From the NCBI RefSeq assembly GCF_005280735.1, contig NZ_CP040078.1:248001-312000 (forward strand): 64,000 nt of DNA, read 5' to 3'. The stretch comes from Trinickia violacea. Its GTDB lineage: Bacteria; Pseudomonadota; Gammaproteobacteria; Burkholderiales; Burkholderiaceae. Position 1 is the stretch's first letter, and every line of letters starts with the position of its first letter. Positions 52,186 through 60,415 of this stretch are shown here, in pieces. Below the pieces are notes generated by a model, which did no database searches, was not told the origin of the DNA, and was given only the letters and a program-made list of their open reading frames with translations. A program made the translations under genes and the position numbers.

Positions 52186-53196
52186 TCAACACTCCACCAG
52201 CGCCTTCACCACGGTCTGCCCTGGCTCCAGCAGGCGCGCAAACGCGTCCGGCACTTCCGCAAGCTGCATGCGGTGCGTGTTGAGTGCCTGGTCTGGAATG
52301 CGTCCCGCGCGCATCGCCTCCAGCACGGTTTCGAAGTCCGCAGCTGTCGCGTTACGGCTCGCGAGCAGAGTGGTCTCGCGCTTATGAAACTCGGGATCGG
52401 AGAACGTCACCTGGCCCGGCACGATCGAGATGAGCGTGTATTTACCGCCATGCGCGACGAAGCCGAAGCCGCGGTTCATCGCGTCGATGTTCCCGGTCGC
52501 ATCGAAGACGGCGTCGAAGAACTCGCCGCCGGTCAGCGACGCGAGCTGCTCCGTGTCGTCCGTGCCGACCGCGACGGCGGCATCCACGCCCAGTTGCGAT
52601 TGGCAGAATGCGAGGCGATCGGCGCGCGTATCGAGACAGGTCACGGCGGCGCCGCGCAGCTTCGCGAAGATCATCGCGGCCATGCCGATCGGGCCCGCCC
52701 CGACCACCAGCACACGCTGACCAACCAAGACATCCGCGCGTCGCACCGCATGTGCCCCGATGGCGAGGAATTCAAGCATCGCTGCCTGGTCGAGCGTCAC
52801 GCCTTCGGCTTTGTGGACGAACTGGGCTGGCACGCTGAGGTACTCGGTGAGCGCGCCGTCGCGATGCACGCCCAGCACTTCGATGTTGACGCAACAGTTC
52901 GTTTTACCCTGGCGGCACGCAATGCAATGCCCGCACGACAAATACGGCATGACGTAGACGCCGTCGCCGGCGGCAAGTCCCGAGTCGCGCTCGGCTTCGA
53001 CGACCACTGCAGAAAGTTCGTGGCCCATTACGCGTGGGTACTTCAGATAGGGCTGATTGCCTGTGAAAATGTGCAGGTCGGTGCCGCAAATTCCGACGCG
53101 ACTCACGCGCAGCAGCACTTCGCCGTTCCCGCGCACGGGTACGTCGCGCTGCTGTGCGCGCAAGACGCCGGGGGATTCGCAAATCACACTAAGCAT
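52186..53196 (-). CDS. Zinc alcohol dehydrogenase, L-galactonate 5-dehydrogenase (LgoD)-like
   Basis: The 336-residue medium-chain dehydrogenase has catalytic zinc residues in GICGTDLHIFTGNQPYLKYP and GHELSAVV, structural cysteines (CGHCIACRQGKTNCC), and Rossmann VLVVGAGPIGMAAMIFAKLRG. Much of it, including FSDPEFHKRETTLLASRNAT, resembles E. coli LgoD (YjjN), which oxidises L-galactonate to D-tagaturonate. The next two genes use tagaturonate and altronate, supporting that assignment. L-gulonate or fuconate activity is an alternative. Confidence 0.82.
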   Translation of the reverse strand: MLSVICESPGVLRAQQRDVPVRGNGEVLLRVSRVGICGTDLHIFTGNQPYLKYPRVMGHELSAVVVEAERDSGLAAGDGVYVMPYLSCGHCIACRQGKTNCCVNIEVLGVHRDGALTEYLSVPAQFVHKAEGVTLDQAAMLEFLAIGAHAVRRADVLVGQRVLVVGAGPIGMAAMIFAKLRGAAVTCLDTRADRLAFCQSQLGVDAAVAVGTDDTEQLASLTGGEFFDAVFDATGNIDAMNRGFGFVAHGGKYTLISIVPGQVTFSDPEFHKRETTLLASRNATAADFETVLEAMRAGRIPDQALNTHRMQLAEVPDAFARLLEPGQTVVKALVEC

Positions 53197-53220
53197 GGTG
53201 GTGTCGTCCTATTGATCAAG

Positions 53221-53418
53221 TTAAGCGAGGCGGGTCATTGCGCCGACGCGGTAGAAACGGCACGCATTGCCGCCGAACACGTCGGGCAGCGCCGCAACTG
53301 CACCGGTCAGGTCGCTGGGGCCGAAGTCACGGTAAATCGGGCTCAGTTCTCGGGGAGGCCAGTAGCCCGCGCGCTCGCTGATTCGCCAATAGTGCTGGCG
53401 AGCATCGATTCGCGGCAT
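53221..53418 (-). pseudogene. Amidohydrolase-type sugar lactonase with internal deletion
   Basis: Only 65 codons remain. They read MPRIDARQHYWRISERAGYW and IYRDFGPSDL, the start of an amidohydrolase-2 (fuconolactonase-like) lactonase, joined in frame to VFGGNACRFYRV, its usual C-terminus. About 200 central codons with the active site are missing. The metal motif usually reading DAHQH is DARQH here. The start still overlaps the aldose dehydrogenase stop (TAATG), so it was once a coupled pathway gene. It could still be translated but cannot be an active lactonase. Confidence 0.75.
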
Positions 53419-54434
53419 TACGCATCCCCCTCGGGAACCGGCGCATTTGCCGCGATCAGCCCTTCGTTGCCGAGCGCGGCCCAAAAGCCGGCAGGCACGC
53501 GTTGCTCGAGCCACGCGATGTTCTGCTGCAATTGGGCGACACTGCGTGCGCCCACCACGCATGAGATGACGGCAGGATGTGCAAACGGAAACTGCAACGC
53601 GGCCGCCGGGAGCGCAACGTCAAAGCGCTCGCATAGCGTTGACAATCGCCGGACCTTCTCGACGACTTCGGCAGGCGCGTCCCCATAATTGAATTTACCG
53701 TTGCCCGCGAGCACACCGGAATTGAACACGCCACCCACGACGATGGCCGTCCCCAGGCGTGCGCAGTCATCAAGCAGCGGTTCCAGCGCTGTCTGTTCAA
53801 GCAGCGTGTAGCGGCCGGCGAGCAGGATGGCGTCGAGCGGCGCCTCATTCATCGCATCGGCCGCGACTTCCCACTCGTTGACGCCGAGACCGATCGCGCG
53901 CACCTCGCCACCCGCGCGCAGTTCCGCTAACGCGCGGAACCCACCGCCTGCCACCAACTGATCCCAATAGTGGGCGTGACGGTCGCCATGCGTCATCGCG
54001 CCGATGTCGTGTACATAGAGGATATCGATCCGCGGCATCCCGAGCCGCTGCTGGGTATCCTCGTACGAGCGCATGATGCCGCTGTAGCTGTAATCGAAGA
54101 CTGGCCGGAACGAAAGCGGCTCGGCCCAGCCGTCATCGCCGGGCCGCACGCTCGCATCGGGCCGCATCAAGCGGCCCACTTTAGAACTCAGCGTGAACGC
54201 GCCACGCTCGCGCGCCGCGAGAGCCTGCCCTACGCGCCGCTCCGAGAGCGTATAGCCGTAGTACGGGGCGGTATCGAAATAGCGCAGGCCCGCGGACCAT
54301 GCGGCCTCGACAAGGGCCGTTGCGTCAGCGGACGACATGGAACGGTAGAGACCGCCGAGCTGGGAACAACCCAGGCCGAGGGCAGTCAACTTTAGCCCGC
54401 TGCGAGGCAAGGTACGCATTTCGTGAGCGTTCAT
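53418..54434 (-). CDS. Aldo/keto reductase, L-galactose/L-fucose (D-threo-aldose) 1-dehydrogenase-like
   Basis: The 338-residue protein is an aldo-keto reductase with DTAPYYGYTLSERRVGQAL (catalytic Asp and Tyr), a downstream SSKVGRL lysine, and DILYVHDIGAMTHGD (catalytic-type His). It most resembles bacterial D-threo-aldose/L-galactose 1-dehydrogenases that make aldono-lactones with NAD(P). It precedes the decayed lactonase and the L-galactonate dehydrogenase-like gene, and follows the ABC importer genes by 99 bp. Confidence 0.85.
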   Translation of the reverse strand: MNAHEMRTLPRSGLKLTALGLGCSQLGGLYRSMSSADATALVEAAWSAGLRYFDTAPYYGYTLSERRVGQALAARERGAFTLSSKVGRLMRPDASVRPGDDGWAEPLSFRPVFDYSYSGIMRSYEDTQQRLGMPRIDILYVHDIGAMTHGDRHAHYWDQLVAGGGFRALAELRAGGEVRAIGLGVNEWEVAADAMNEAPLDAILLAGRYTLLEQTALEPLLDDCARLGTAIVVGGVFNSGVLAGNGKFNYGDAPAEVVEKVRRLSTLCERFDVALPAAALQFPFAHPAVISCVVGARSVAQLQQNIAWLEQRVPAGFWAALGNEGLIAANAPVPEGDA

Positions 54435-54533
54435 GAACCAAGGGCGCGATCGTTAAGGGATATTTCGTCGGAAGAAGCCGCGGGACGGACCTGCAGTGAC
54501 CCGGTATGGCATGTCGGCAGGTCCGTGGCCTCG

Positions 54534-55481
54534 TCAATAGAGGACGTTCTTTGCTTCCTGGGAATCGAGGTTCTGCTTGTCGATCATGACGACGCCCGTA
54601 TCGACCTGCTTCGCGACGGGTTTGTGTTCGATGACGTTCACCACGGTCTGAATGCCCTTGTATCCCATCTGATAGGACCCCTGAACGGCGATCGCCTGAA
54701 TCGTGTCATCACGTGTGAAGTCCTGCAGATCCTGGTTGCCGTCGAAGCCGATGGCCACCAGTTTGCCCGCCTTCCCGGACTGCTTGAGCGCGCGGCCCAT
54801 CCCGACGGCGGTGGGTTCATTGGCGCCGAAAATACCCTTCAGGTCGGGATTCGCCGAAAGCACGTCGGTCGTTTGATTCAGTGCGGTAGCCATCTGCGAC
54901 TGCGAGTAGTACGGCCCGACAATCTGCAGCTTCGAGTGCGCCGCGATGTACTTGCGGAAGCCCCCCACACGCCCGATTTCCGATCCGGCGCCAGGCACGT
55001 AGGACATGATCGCGATCTTGCCCGTCTGACCGACACGATCGATCAGCGCCTTCGCGCACAGCTCCCCGGCCTTCTCATTGTCGGTGGACAGGAACGACTG
55101 GTAATACTGCTTGCCTGCGTCCGAAAGCGCCGAGTCGATCAGCACGACGGGAATATGCGCCTCCCATGCTTTCTTGATGGCCGGCACGAGCGCATCAGGA
55201 TCGGACGGCGCGAGCACGATGCCTGCGACGTGCCGGTTGACGGCGTTCTCGACCATGTTGACCTCGTCCGCGATAGCCGATTCCGTAGCCGGCCCCTGGA
55301 AAGTCATTGTGTAGTCCTTATCCTCGCCGACCGCGGCCTTCGCACCTTTCTGCACGTTTTGCCAGTAGTTCGAATTGACGGTCTTGACGATCACGGCGAT
55401 CTCGCCGCCGGCCGCGTGCGCGCCCGTCGTGACCGTCGCGCACAGCAATGCCGATGCCGCCAGTAGGGAAAACTGCTTCAT
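54534..55481 (-). CDS. Sugar ABC transporter periplasmic binding protein (RbsB/YtfQ-like)
   Basis: The 315-residue protein has a signal peptide (LLAASALLCATVTTGAHA) and two Rossmann-like lobes of the type I periplasmic binding family (VNSNYWQNVQKGAKAA; GIVLAPSDPDALVPAIKKA; GIFGANEPTAVGMGRALK; AIAVQGSYQMGYKGI). This family carries monosaccharides. It lies last in the importer order ATPase-permease-binding protein. Substrate is inferred as L-galactose or a related hexose from the catabolic genes. Confidence 0.9.
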   Translation of the reverse strand: MKQFSLLAASALLCATVTTGAHAAGGEIAVIVKTVNSNYWQNVQKGAKAAVGEDKDYTMTFQGPATESAIADEVNMVENAVNRHVAGIVLAPSDPDALVPAIKKAWEAHIPVVLIDSALSDAGKQYYQSFLSTDNEKAGELCAKALIDRVGQTGKIAIMSYVPGAGSEIGRVGGFRKYIAAHSKLQIVGPYYSQSQMATALNQTTDVLSANPDLKGIFGANEPTAVGMGRALKQSGKAGKLVAIGFDGNQDLQDFTRDDTIQAIAVQGSYQMGYKGIQTVVNVIEHKPVAKQVDTGVVMIDKQNLDSQEAKNVLY

Positions 55482-55518
55482 GTCTCGCTCCTATGTCGTG
55501 TGGTTGAACTTCTGATAA

Positions 55519-56550
55519 TTACAGCTTCCGGCTTCGCAACTGGTCGATCCAGACGGTGCCTAGAATCACGACGCCGATGATGATCTGCTGAATGAAACTG
55601 GATACCCCGTTCATGTTCAGACCATTGCGAAGTACCCCGATCACGAACGCGCCGATTGCCGTGCCGGAAATCGCGCCCGCGCCTCCCATCAGCGACGTGC
55701 CTCCGATCACCGCGCTCGCGATCGCATCGAGCTCGTACATGACGCCCTCGTTGGGCTGACCGGTCACGAGCCGCGACATCAGCACGCATCCCGTTACGCC
55801 GGCCAGTACACCGGATAGCACGTAAGTGAAAAGCTTCACGCCCTGAATGTTGACGCCGGAGAGTCGGGCTGCCTCCGAATTCGAGCCGACGGCATAGATG
55901 TGACGGCCGAGCGAAGTCTTCGAGAGCAGCACCGAACCCGCGACGAACAGCACGATCATGATGACGACGGGGTATGGGATGCCGGGAAAGGTCGTGTCCG
56001 GAAAACCGTCCGGACCGATGTGGGAGAGGCGGAACAACGCGCCGTTGCCGAGTGCGCCAAACGCATCGCCGAGGTCTGAGACGGGGCGCGCCCCAGTGAT
56101 CTCAAGCGCAAGACCGCGTGCGACCAGCATCATGCCGAGCGTCGCGATGAATGGCGGCAAGCCCATGCGCGTCACGCAGATGCCGTTGACGAACCCGCAC
56201 AGGCCGCCCACCGTGATCCCGCCGAGCATGGCAACCGGCACCGGCATGCCGGCCTTCACCAGCAGCGCCGCCGACACCCCTGCAAGCGCGAGCACCGAGC
56301 CCACGGAAAGGTCGATGCCGCCCGTGATGATCACGCAGGTGGCAGCGACGCCAAGATACGCGATGGAGGTCACTTGCAGGCAGACGGTCATCATGTTGCC
56401 GACCGAGAAGAAAGCCGCGCTCGTGATCGAGAACGCGATCACAAGTGCGATCAGGCTTCCCAAGGCCGCGAACTTCTGGATGAGGTCGCGACGTCGCTGT
56501 CGTGCCGTCCGGTCGACGGCCTGGGTCCGGTCCGATGTCATTTCAAGCAT
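55519..56550 (-). CDS. Sugar ABC transporter permease (RbsC-like)
   Basis: The 343-residue membrane protein has about ten helices and the branched-type sugar permease motifs GGIDLSVGSVLALAGVSAAL, GLPPFIATLGMMLVARGLAL and AVGSNSEAARLSGVNI. It starts within the last codons of the ATPase gene (8-bp overlap); an ATG six codons earlier is possible. It works with the flanking ATPase and binding protein. Confidence 0.9.
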   Translation of the reverse strand: MLEMTSDRTQAVDRTARQRRRDLIQKFAALGSLIALVIAFSITSAAFFSVGNMMTVCLQVTSIAYLGVAATCVIITGGIDLSVGSVLALAGVSAALLVKAGMPVPVAMLGGITVGGLCGFVNGICVTRMGLPPFIATLGMMLVARGLALEITGARPVSDLGDAFGALGNGALFRLSHIGPDGFPDTTFPGIPYPVVIMIVLFVAGSVLLSKTSLGRHIYAVGSNSEAARLSGVNIQGVKLFTYVLSGVLAGVTGCVLMSRLVTGQPNEGVMYELDAIASAVIGGTSLMGGAGAISGTAIGAFVIGVLRNGLNMNGVSSFIQQIIIGVVILGTVWIDQLRSRKL

Positions 56551-58093
56551 GTGTGTGTCCCGAAGCAAAGTGCATGATTTCCTCCTGGCTGGTCTGTTTC
56601 GTTTCGAGAACCGCCGTCATGCGGCCCTCGTGAAATACGGCAATTCGATCCGTCATCCCAAGCAGCTCAGGCAACTCCGAACTGATCAGCACGACACCGA
56701 CGCCATCTGCGGCAAGCCTGTCCATCAGCCCGTAAATGGCGAACTTCGCGCCCACGTCGATACCGCGCGTGGGCTCGTCGAAGAACAGGATCTTCGATCC
56801 GCGATAGAGCCACTTGCCGATCACGACCTTTTGCTGGTTGCCGCCGGACAGGTTGCGTACGATCTGGTCGACAGATGGTGTGCGGATAGCCAATTCCTGC
56901 ACGAAGCGCCGCGCAATCGCGGCCTCTTCGCTAAAGCGCAGGAAGCCGGCGCGCGACGAAACGCCCCGCACGTTCGCAAGCGTGATGTTCGCGGCAACGG
57001 GCATCGCGAGCGCAAGACCTTCCTGTTTGCGGTCTTCCGACAGGTAGGCGATGCCGTGGCGAATGGCTTCGCGTGGCGAACGTATCGTCACCGGCTGACC
57101 GTGAAGCGCAATCGTGCCGCCGTCGAGCCGGTCGGCACCGAAGATCGCGCGGGCGACTTCGGTGCGGCCCGCGCCCATGAGGCCGGCGAAGCCGAGAATT
57201 TCGCCCTTGCGAAGCTCGAATGAAATCGGACCGAAGACACCTGCCCGGCTCAAGTCGCGCACGTTCAACAGCACGACGTCCGTGGGCCGCGACTGCCTCG
57301 ACGGATAAGCGTCTTCGATCGAACGTCCCACCATGCGGGCGACGATGTCGTTCACGCTCAGCGTGCAGAAGTCGTCGGTCGAGATATGGCGGCCATCGCG
57401 CAGCACTGTCACGCGGTCGACGATTTGCGCCATTTCGTCGAGGCGATGCGAGATGTAAAGGATCGCCACGCCTGCCGCTCGCAACTCCTTGATGATGCGA
57501 AAGAGCTGAACCGTTTCCGATTCGGTGAGCGAGGACGTCGGTTCGTCCATGATCAGAACGAGGGCGTCAAGCGACAGCGCCTTTGCGATTTCGACCATCT
57601 GCTGCTGCGCGATGGACAGCGCCCCGACCGGCGTCGTCGGGGCCACGTTCAAGCCGACGCGTGCGAGGCAGCGCGCCGCGTCGGCGTTGAGCTTGCGGGA
57701 GTCGACAAACGGCCCGCGTTTGGGTTCGCGTGCGAGGTACAGGTTTTCCGCCACCGTGAGGTGCGGTACGAGGTTGAGTTCCTGGTGAATGATCGCGATC
57801 CCGGCCGCCTGCGCTTCGGATGTCGAAGAAAACCGCACCGGCTCGCCGCGGTAGCAAATGACGCCTTCGTCCGGTTGGTACTGGCCGCTGATGATCTTCA
57901 TGAGCGTGGATTTGCCAGCCCCATTTTCACCGCAGACGGCGTGGACCTCTCCACGTCGGAGGTCGAGGTGAATGCCGTCGAGAGCGACGACGCCCGGAAA
58001 GCGCTTGCCGATGCCCTCCAGCCGCAGGATCTCCCGGTCGGGGAAGGCTTGGGGCTCCGCAGCAAGGCTGGACGGGCCGTGAAGCGTTGTCAT
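56543..58093 (-). CDS. Sugar ABC transporter ATPase with two nucleotide-binding domains (RbsA-like)
   Basis: The 516-residue protein has two fused ATPase domains. The first has Walker A GENGAGKST, a signature QQQMVEIAKALS and Walker B LVLIMDEPTSSL. The second has a degenerate Walker A (GLMGAGRTE), signature LSGGNQQKVVIGKWL and Walker B ILFFDEPTRGID, the typical RbsA/MglA pattern. It is the first gene of the operon, driven by a good sigma-70-type promoter at 58153-58181 and divergent from the FadR-type regulator. Confidence 0.93.
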   Translation of the reverse strand: MTTLHGPSSLAAEPQAFPDREILRLEGIGKRFPGVVALDGIHLDLRRGEVHAVCGENGAGKSTLMKIISGQYQPDEGVICYRGEPVRFSSTSEAQAAGIAIIHQELNLVPHLTVAENLYLAREPKRGPFVDSRKLNADAARCLARVGLNVAPTTPVGALSIAQQQMVEIAKALSLDALVLIMDEPTSSLTESETVQLFRIIKELRAAGVAILYISHRLDEMAQIVDRVTVLRDGRHISTDDFCTLSVNDIVARMVGRSIEDAYPSRQSRPTDVVLLNVRDLSRAGVFGPISFELRKGEILGFAGLMGAGRTEVARAIFGADRLDGGTIALHGQPVTIRSPREAIRHGIAYLSEDRKQEGLALAMPVAANITLANVRGVSSRAGFLRFSEEAAIARRFVQELAIRTPSVDQIVRNLSGGNQQKVVIGKWLYRGSKILFFDEPTRGIDVGAKFAIYGLMDRLAADGVGVVLISSELPELLGMTDRIAVFHEGRMTAVLETKQTSQEEIMHFASGHTHA

Positions 58094-58152
58094 TACGTCT
58101 CCTCTGGAACGGCCGACCTGGCGCCGCGCGCTGGTCAGTCCAATTGCGTTGA

Positions 58153-58186
58153 ATTAAACAGCAGCGCCTTGTTTTGGTCAAGCCAA
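58153..58186 (-). promoter_or_regulatory. Sigma-70-type promoter of the sugar operon with overlapping inverted repeat
   Basis: Minus strand: -35 TTGACC (58176-58181) and -10 TTTAAT (58153-58158) with a 17-bp spacer. An inverted repeat TTGG-TCAAG-CCAA (58174-58186) covers the -35 box, where a repressor would block polymerase. The divergent FadR-type regulator at 58329 is the natural candidate. Confidence 0.6.
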
Positions 58187-58328
58187 TATTATTTTTTCAA
58201 ACTGATCTTACCGCCGGTGAAAACCCTGAACCGAGGCCAAATCGACCGCCAGAGGCGGCTTTGAGCGGGTATGCTAGACTTGCCCGGCGGCTCTTGGCGC
58301 CGACCCATACATCGCAACGACCTGCAAT

Positions 58329-59030
58329 ATGAAATCGACGGAACCAAAGCGGCTTTACCAATCCGTTGCCGCCCAGATCCTCGCGCTGATTCGTCAGGGC
58401 GAATTTCCGGCTGGAGAACGGCTGCCGCCCGAGCGTGAACTGGCGCTAAAGCTCGGTGTGTCACGTCCATCGCTGCGCGAAGCCCTCATCGCGCTGGAGA
58501 TTGGCGGCCAGGTCGAGATCCGGATGGGGTCGGGCGTTTATGTGCGCGATGGAAGTGCGGACGACGTGAACGCGATGAGCGCGCTTGGCGACAGTCCATC
58601 GGAGCTGATGCAGGCGCGTGCTGCCATAGAAGGCAGCGTCGTGGTGCTTGCTGCGGCGCGCATGACGGCAGCCACGCTGGATCGTCTGCGCCGCACGATC
58701 GAGCGGATGCGCAGACTGGCGGCAGCGGGCAAATCGCCGGTCGAGGCAGACCGGCAATTCCACATGCTGATCGCGGAAACCGCAGGTAACTCGGTGCTCA
58801 GCCGCTTTGTCGGAGAGCTGTTTGACAGCCGCCACGATCCTATCGCGGCCGCGATGCGTGGCCATACGGAAAGTGCTCAAACCTGGACCGCAGCGGTAGA
58901 GGAGCATGAGGACGTGTTAAAAGCGCTGCAGGCCGGCGACCCCATCGCCGCGCAAACGGCGATGCGCGCGCACCTCAGGGCTTCCGAGGAACGATGGATA
59001 AGCGGCGTGTTGAAACAGGGCACAGATTGA
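58329..59030 (+). CDS. GntR-family (FadR subfamily) transcriptional regulator
   Basis: The 233-residue protein has an N-terminal winged helix (AGERLPPERELALKLGVSRP; SLREALIALEIGGQVEIRMG). Its all-helical C-terminal FadR-type effector domain has the Asp/His metal-ligand pattern (EADRQFHMLIAETAGNSVL; EEHEDVLKALQAGD; AMRAHL). Members repress sugar-acid operons and respond to an intermediate. It is divergent from the sugar importer operon across a 235-bp region and is the likely local regulator. Confidence 0.9.
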   Translation: MKSTEPKRLYQSVAAQILALIRQGEFPAGERLPPERELALKLGVSRPSLREALIALEIGGQVEIRMGSGVYVRDGSADDVNAMSALGDSPSELMQARAAIEGSVVVLAAARMTAATLDRLRRTIERMRRLAAAGKSPVEADRQFHMLIAETAGNSVLSRFVGELFDSRHDPIAAAMRGHTESAQTWTAAVEEHEDVLKALQAGDPIAAQTAMRAHLRASEERWISGVLKQGTD

Positions 59031-59084
59031 AGAACTTACTGGCGGAACGCGACGCCAGGTTCTCCCAATCCTTCTTTCCTGCGT

Positions 59085-59411
59085 TCACAACGCGCTATCG
59101 GCACGACCGAGAAGGCCGCTGCCCAAGCCGAGAAGCGCGGCCTCGCGCATCGCGACGGGATCAATCACGACGATGGTTTCGGTGAGCGCTCCCGCCATCT
59201 CGGTACCGTTCGCATTACGGAGCATCCAGCGACGAATTCGACCCGTGCGCGGCGAGCGCATCGAGGTTGCCGTCGATCGAAACCAGAAACCGCTCGCCGG
59301 CTTCCGTGAGCGTGAGCTTGCGGGTCGATCGCTGAAACAGCCGTACCCCCAAAGTTGCGTTCGAGCATCGCCACGTTTCGGCTGACCGCGGCCGCGGTCA
59401 GTCCCAGCATG
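59085..59411 (-). pseudogene. Remnant of a LysR-family regulator
   Basis: Fragments of a LysR protein are readable in different frames. LGLTAAAVSRNVAMLERNFG is the helix-turn-helix. After a shift at a run of five G bases comes VRLFQRSTRKLTLTEAGERF and LVSIDGNLDALAAHG. After a large deletion, TETIVVIDPVAMREAALLGL resembles the C-terminal effector region. The first part of the DNA-binding domain is also missing. The gene is dead. It fills most of the 59031-59482 gap. Confidence 0.75.
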
Positions 59412-59482
59412 ATGAAAAATCCATGACGGACTTTATTCTCTCGGATCATGATCGTAGAATTAAAAACTGTCAGAAAGCCACA

Positions 59483-60415
59483 CTACACAACCAGGCACCC
59501 CTGTCTCGCCGCGACGGACACCGTTGCTTCCATCCCTGCGGTAAATCTCAGGTAGTCGGCCTCGATCCCATCAGAAAAGATCACGCCGTTTTCGGGCATG
59601 CGCGAGCGAAGTCGCAGCGGCTGCCCTGGGCTCACGTGGCCAAATACCAGTTCGGTCTTCGATACCCGGCTCGGAAACGGCTCGCGCACGGCGAAGGTGA
59701 GTTCGGGACTATCCCAGGGTTGCGGCTGATACTGGAAGTTTCCCGTCCTTTCCCCGATTGCACGTGCGACGCCGAACGCTCCCGTCACGACACTCTTGAG
59801 CCAGGCCGTCGAACCCAGCCCCGTGGAGATGATGATGCCGGAGGACGACTGCGATTCGCGCCGCTTGCCTAGCTCGATCTCGTAGAGCGCCGAAGCATGC
59901 GTGCGCGGGCCGATGAAAAGGTCGTTGACGGCACGCAGCACCTGACCGTCCGAGAGCCTCGCCTCCGCCATCGTGACTGCCTTCGTCGGACGGCGGCCGT
60001 GAGCGACGTCAGCGAGTACCGCCCCAAGCTCCCGCGGCTCGAACGGAAGCAAGATGCCGTCCCACCTCGAAGGCTCCGGGTTCAGCCCGATCAGCGGCTG
60101 ACCATCGAGGTACTTCATCGAGTTCGCGACCAACCCGTCCTGTCCCAGCGCCACGACGATATCGTCGGACGCGAAGATGAAATTCGGCAGGTAGCTCCGG
60201 TCGACCAACTGGTAACGCCCCCAGTCCTCGAGCGCGCGCACGGTCAGCTCCATGCTGCGGGCGTACGCTGCATTCTCGGCGAGGTAGTCCGAGAAATCGG
60301 CGCCAAGGTGCTCAATGTAGAACTTCGCCTGCGCCAGCGTGTGATGCCGCGCAATCAGGTCCTCGAGCCGCGTGCGGCGCGTCACCACCACAACCTTGCG
60401 GGCCTCGGCGCTCAT
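59483..60415 (-). CDS. NAD kinase-like protein
   Basis: The 310-residue protein resembles ATP-NAD kinases, with the fold markers IVVALGQDGLVAN and SSGIIISTGLGSTAWLKSVV (20 residues). The usual GGDG catalytic loop reads GQDG here (91-94), keeping the aspartate. The N-terminal 75 residues are unlike housekeeping NAD kinase. Its ATG overlaps the SPFH gene stop (ATGA). With the divergent NrtR-type regulator this suggests a role in NAD(P) level control or NAD-linked signalling; activity on NAD is inferred. Confidence 0.75.
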   Translation of the reverse strand: MSAEARKVVVVTRRTRLEDLIARHHTLAQAKFYIEHLGADFSDYLAENAAYARSMELTVRALEDWGRYQLVDRSYLPNFIFASDDIVVALGQDGLVANSMKYLDGQPLIGLNPEPSRWDGILLPFEPRELGAVLADVAHGRRPTKAVTMAEARLSDGQVLRAVNDLFIGPRTHASALYEIELGKRRESQSSSGIIISTGLGSTAWLKSVVTGAFGVARAIGERTGNFQYQPQPWDSPELTFAVREPFPSRVSKTELVFGHVSPGQPLRLRSRMPENGVIFSDGIEADYLRFTAGMEATVSVAARQGCLVV

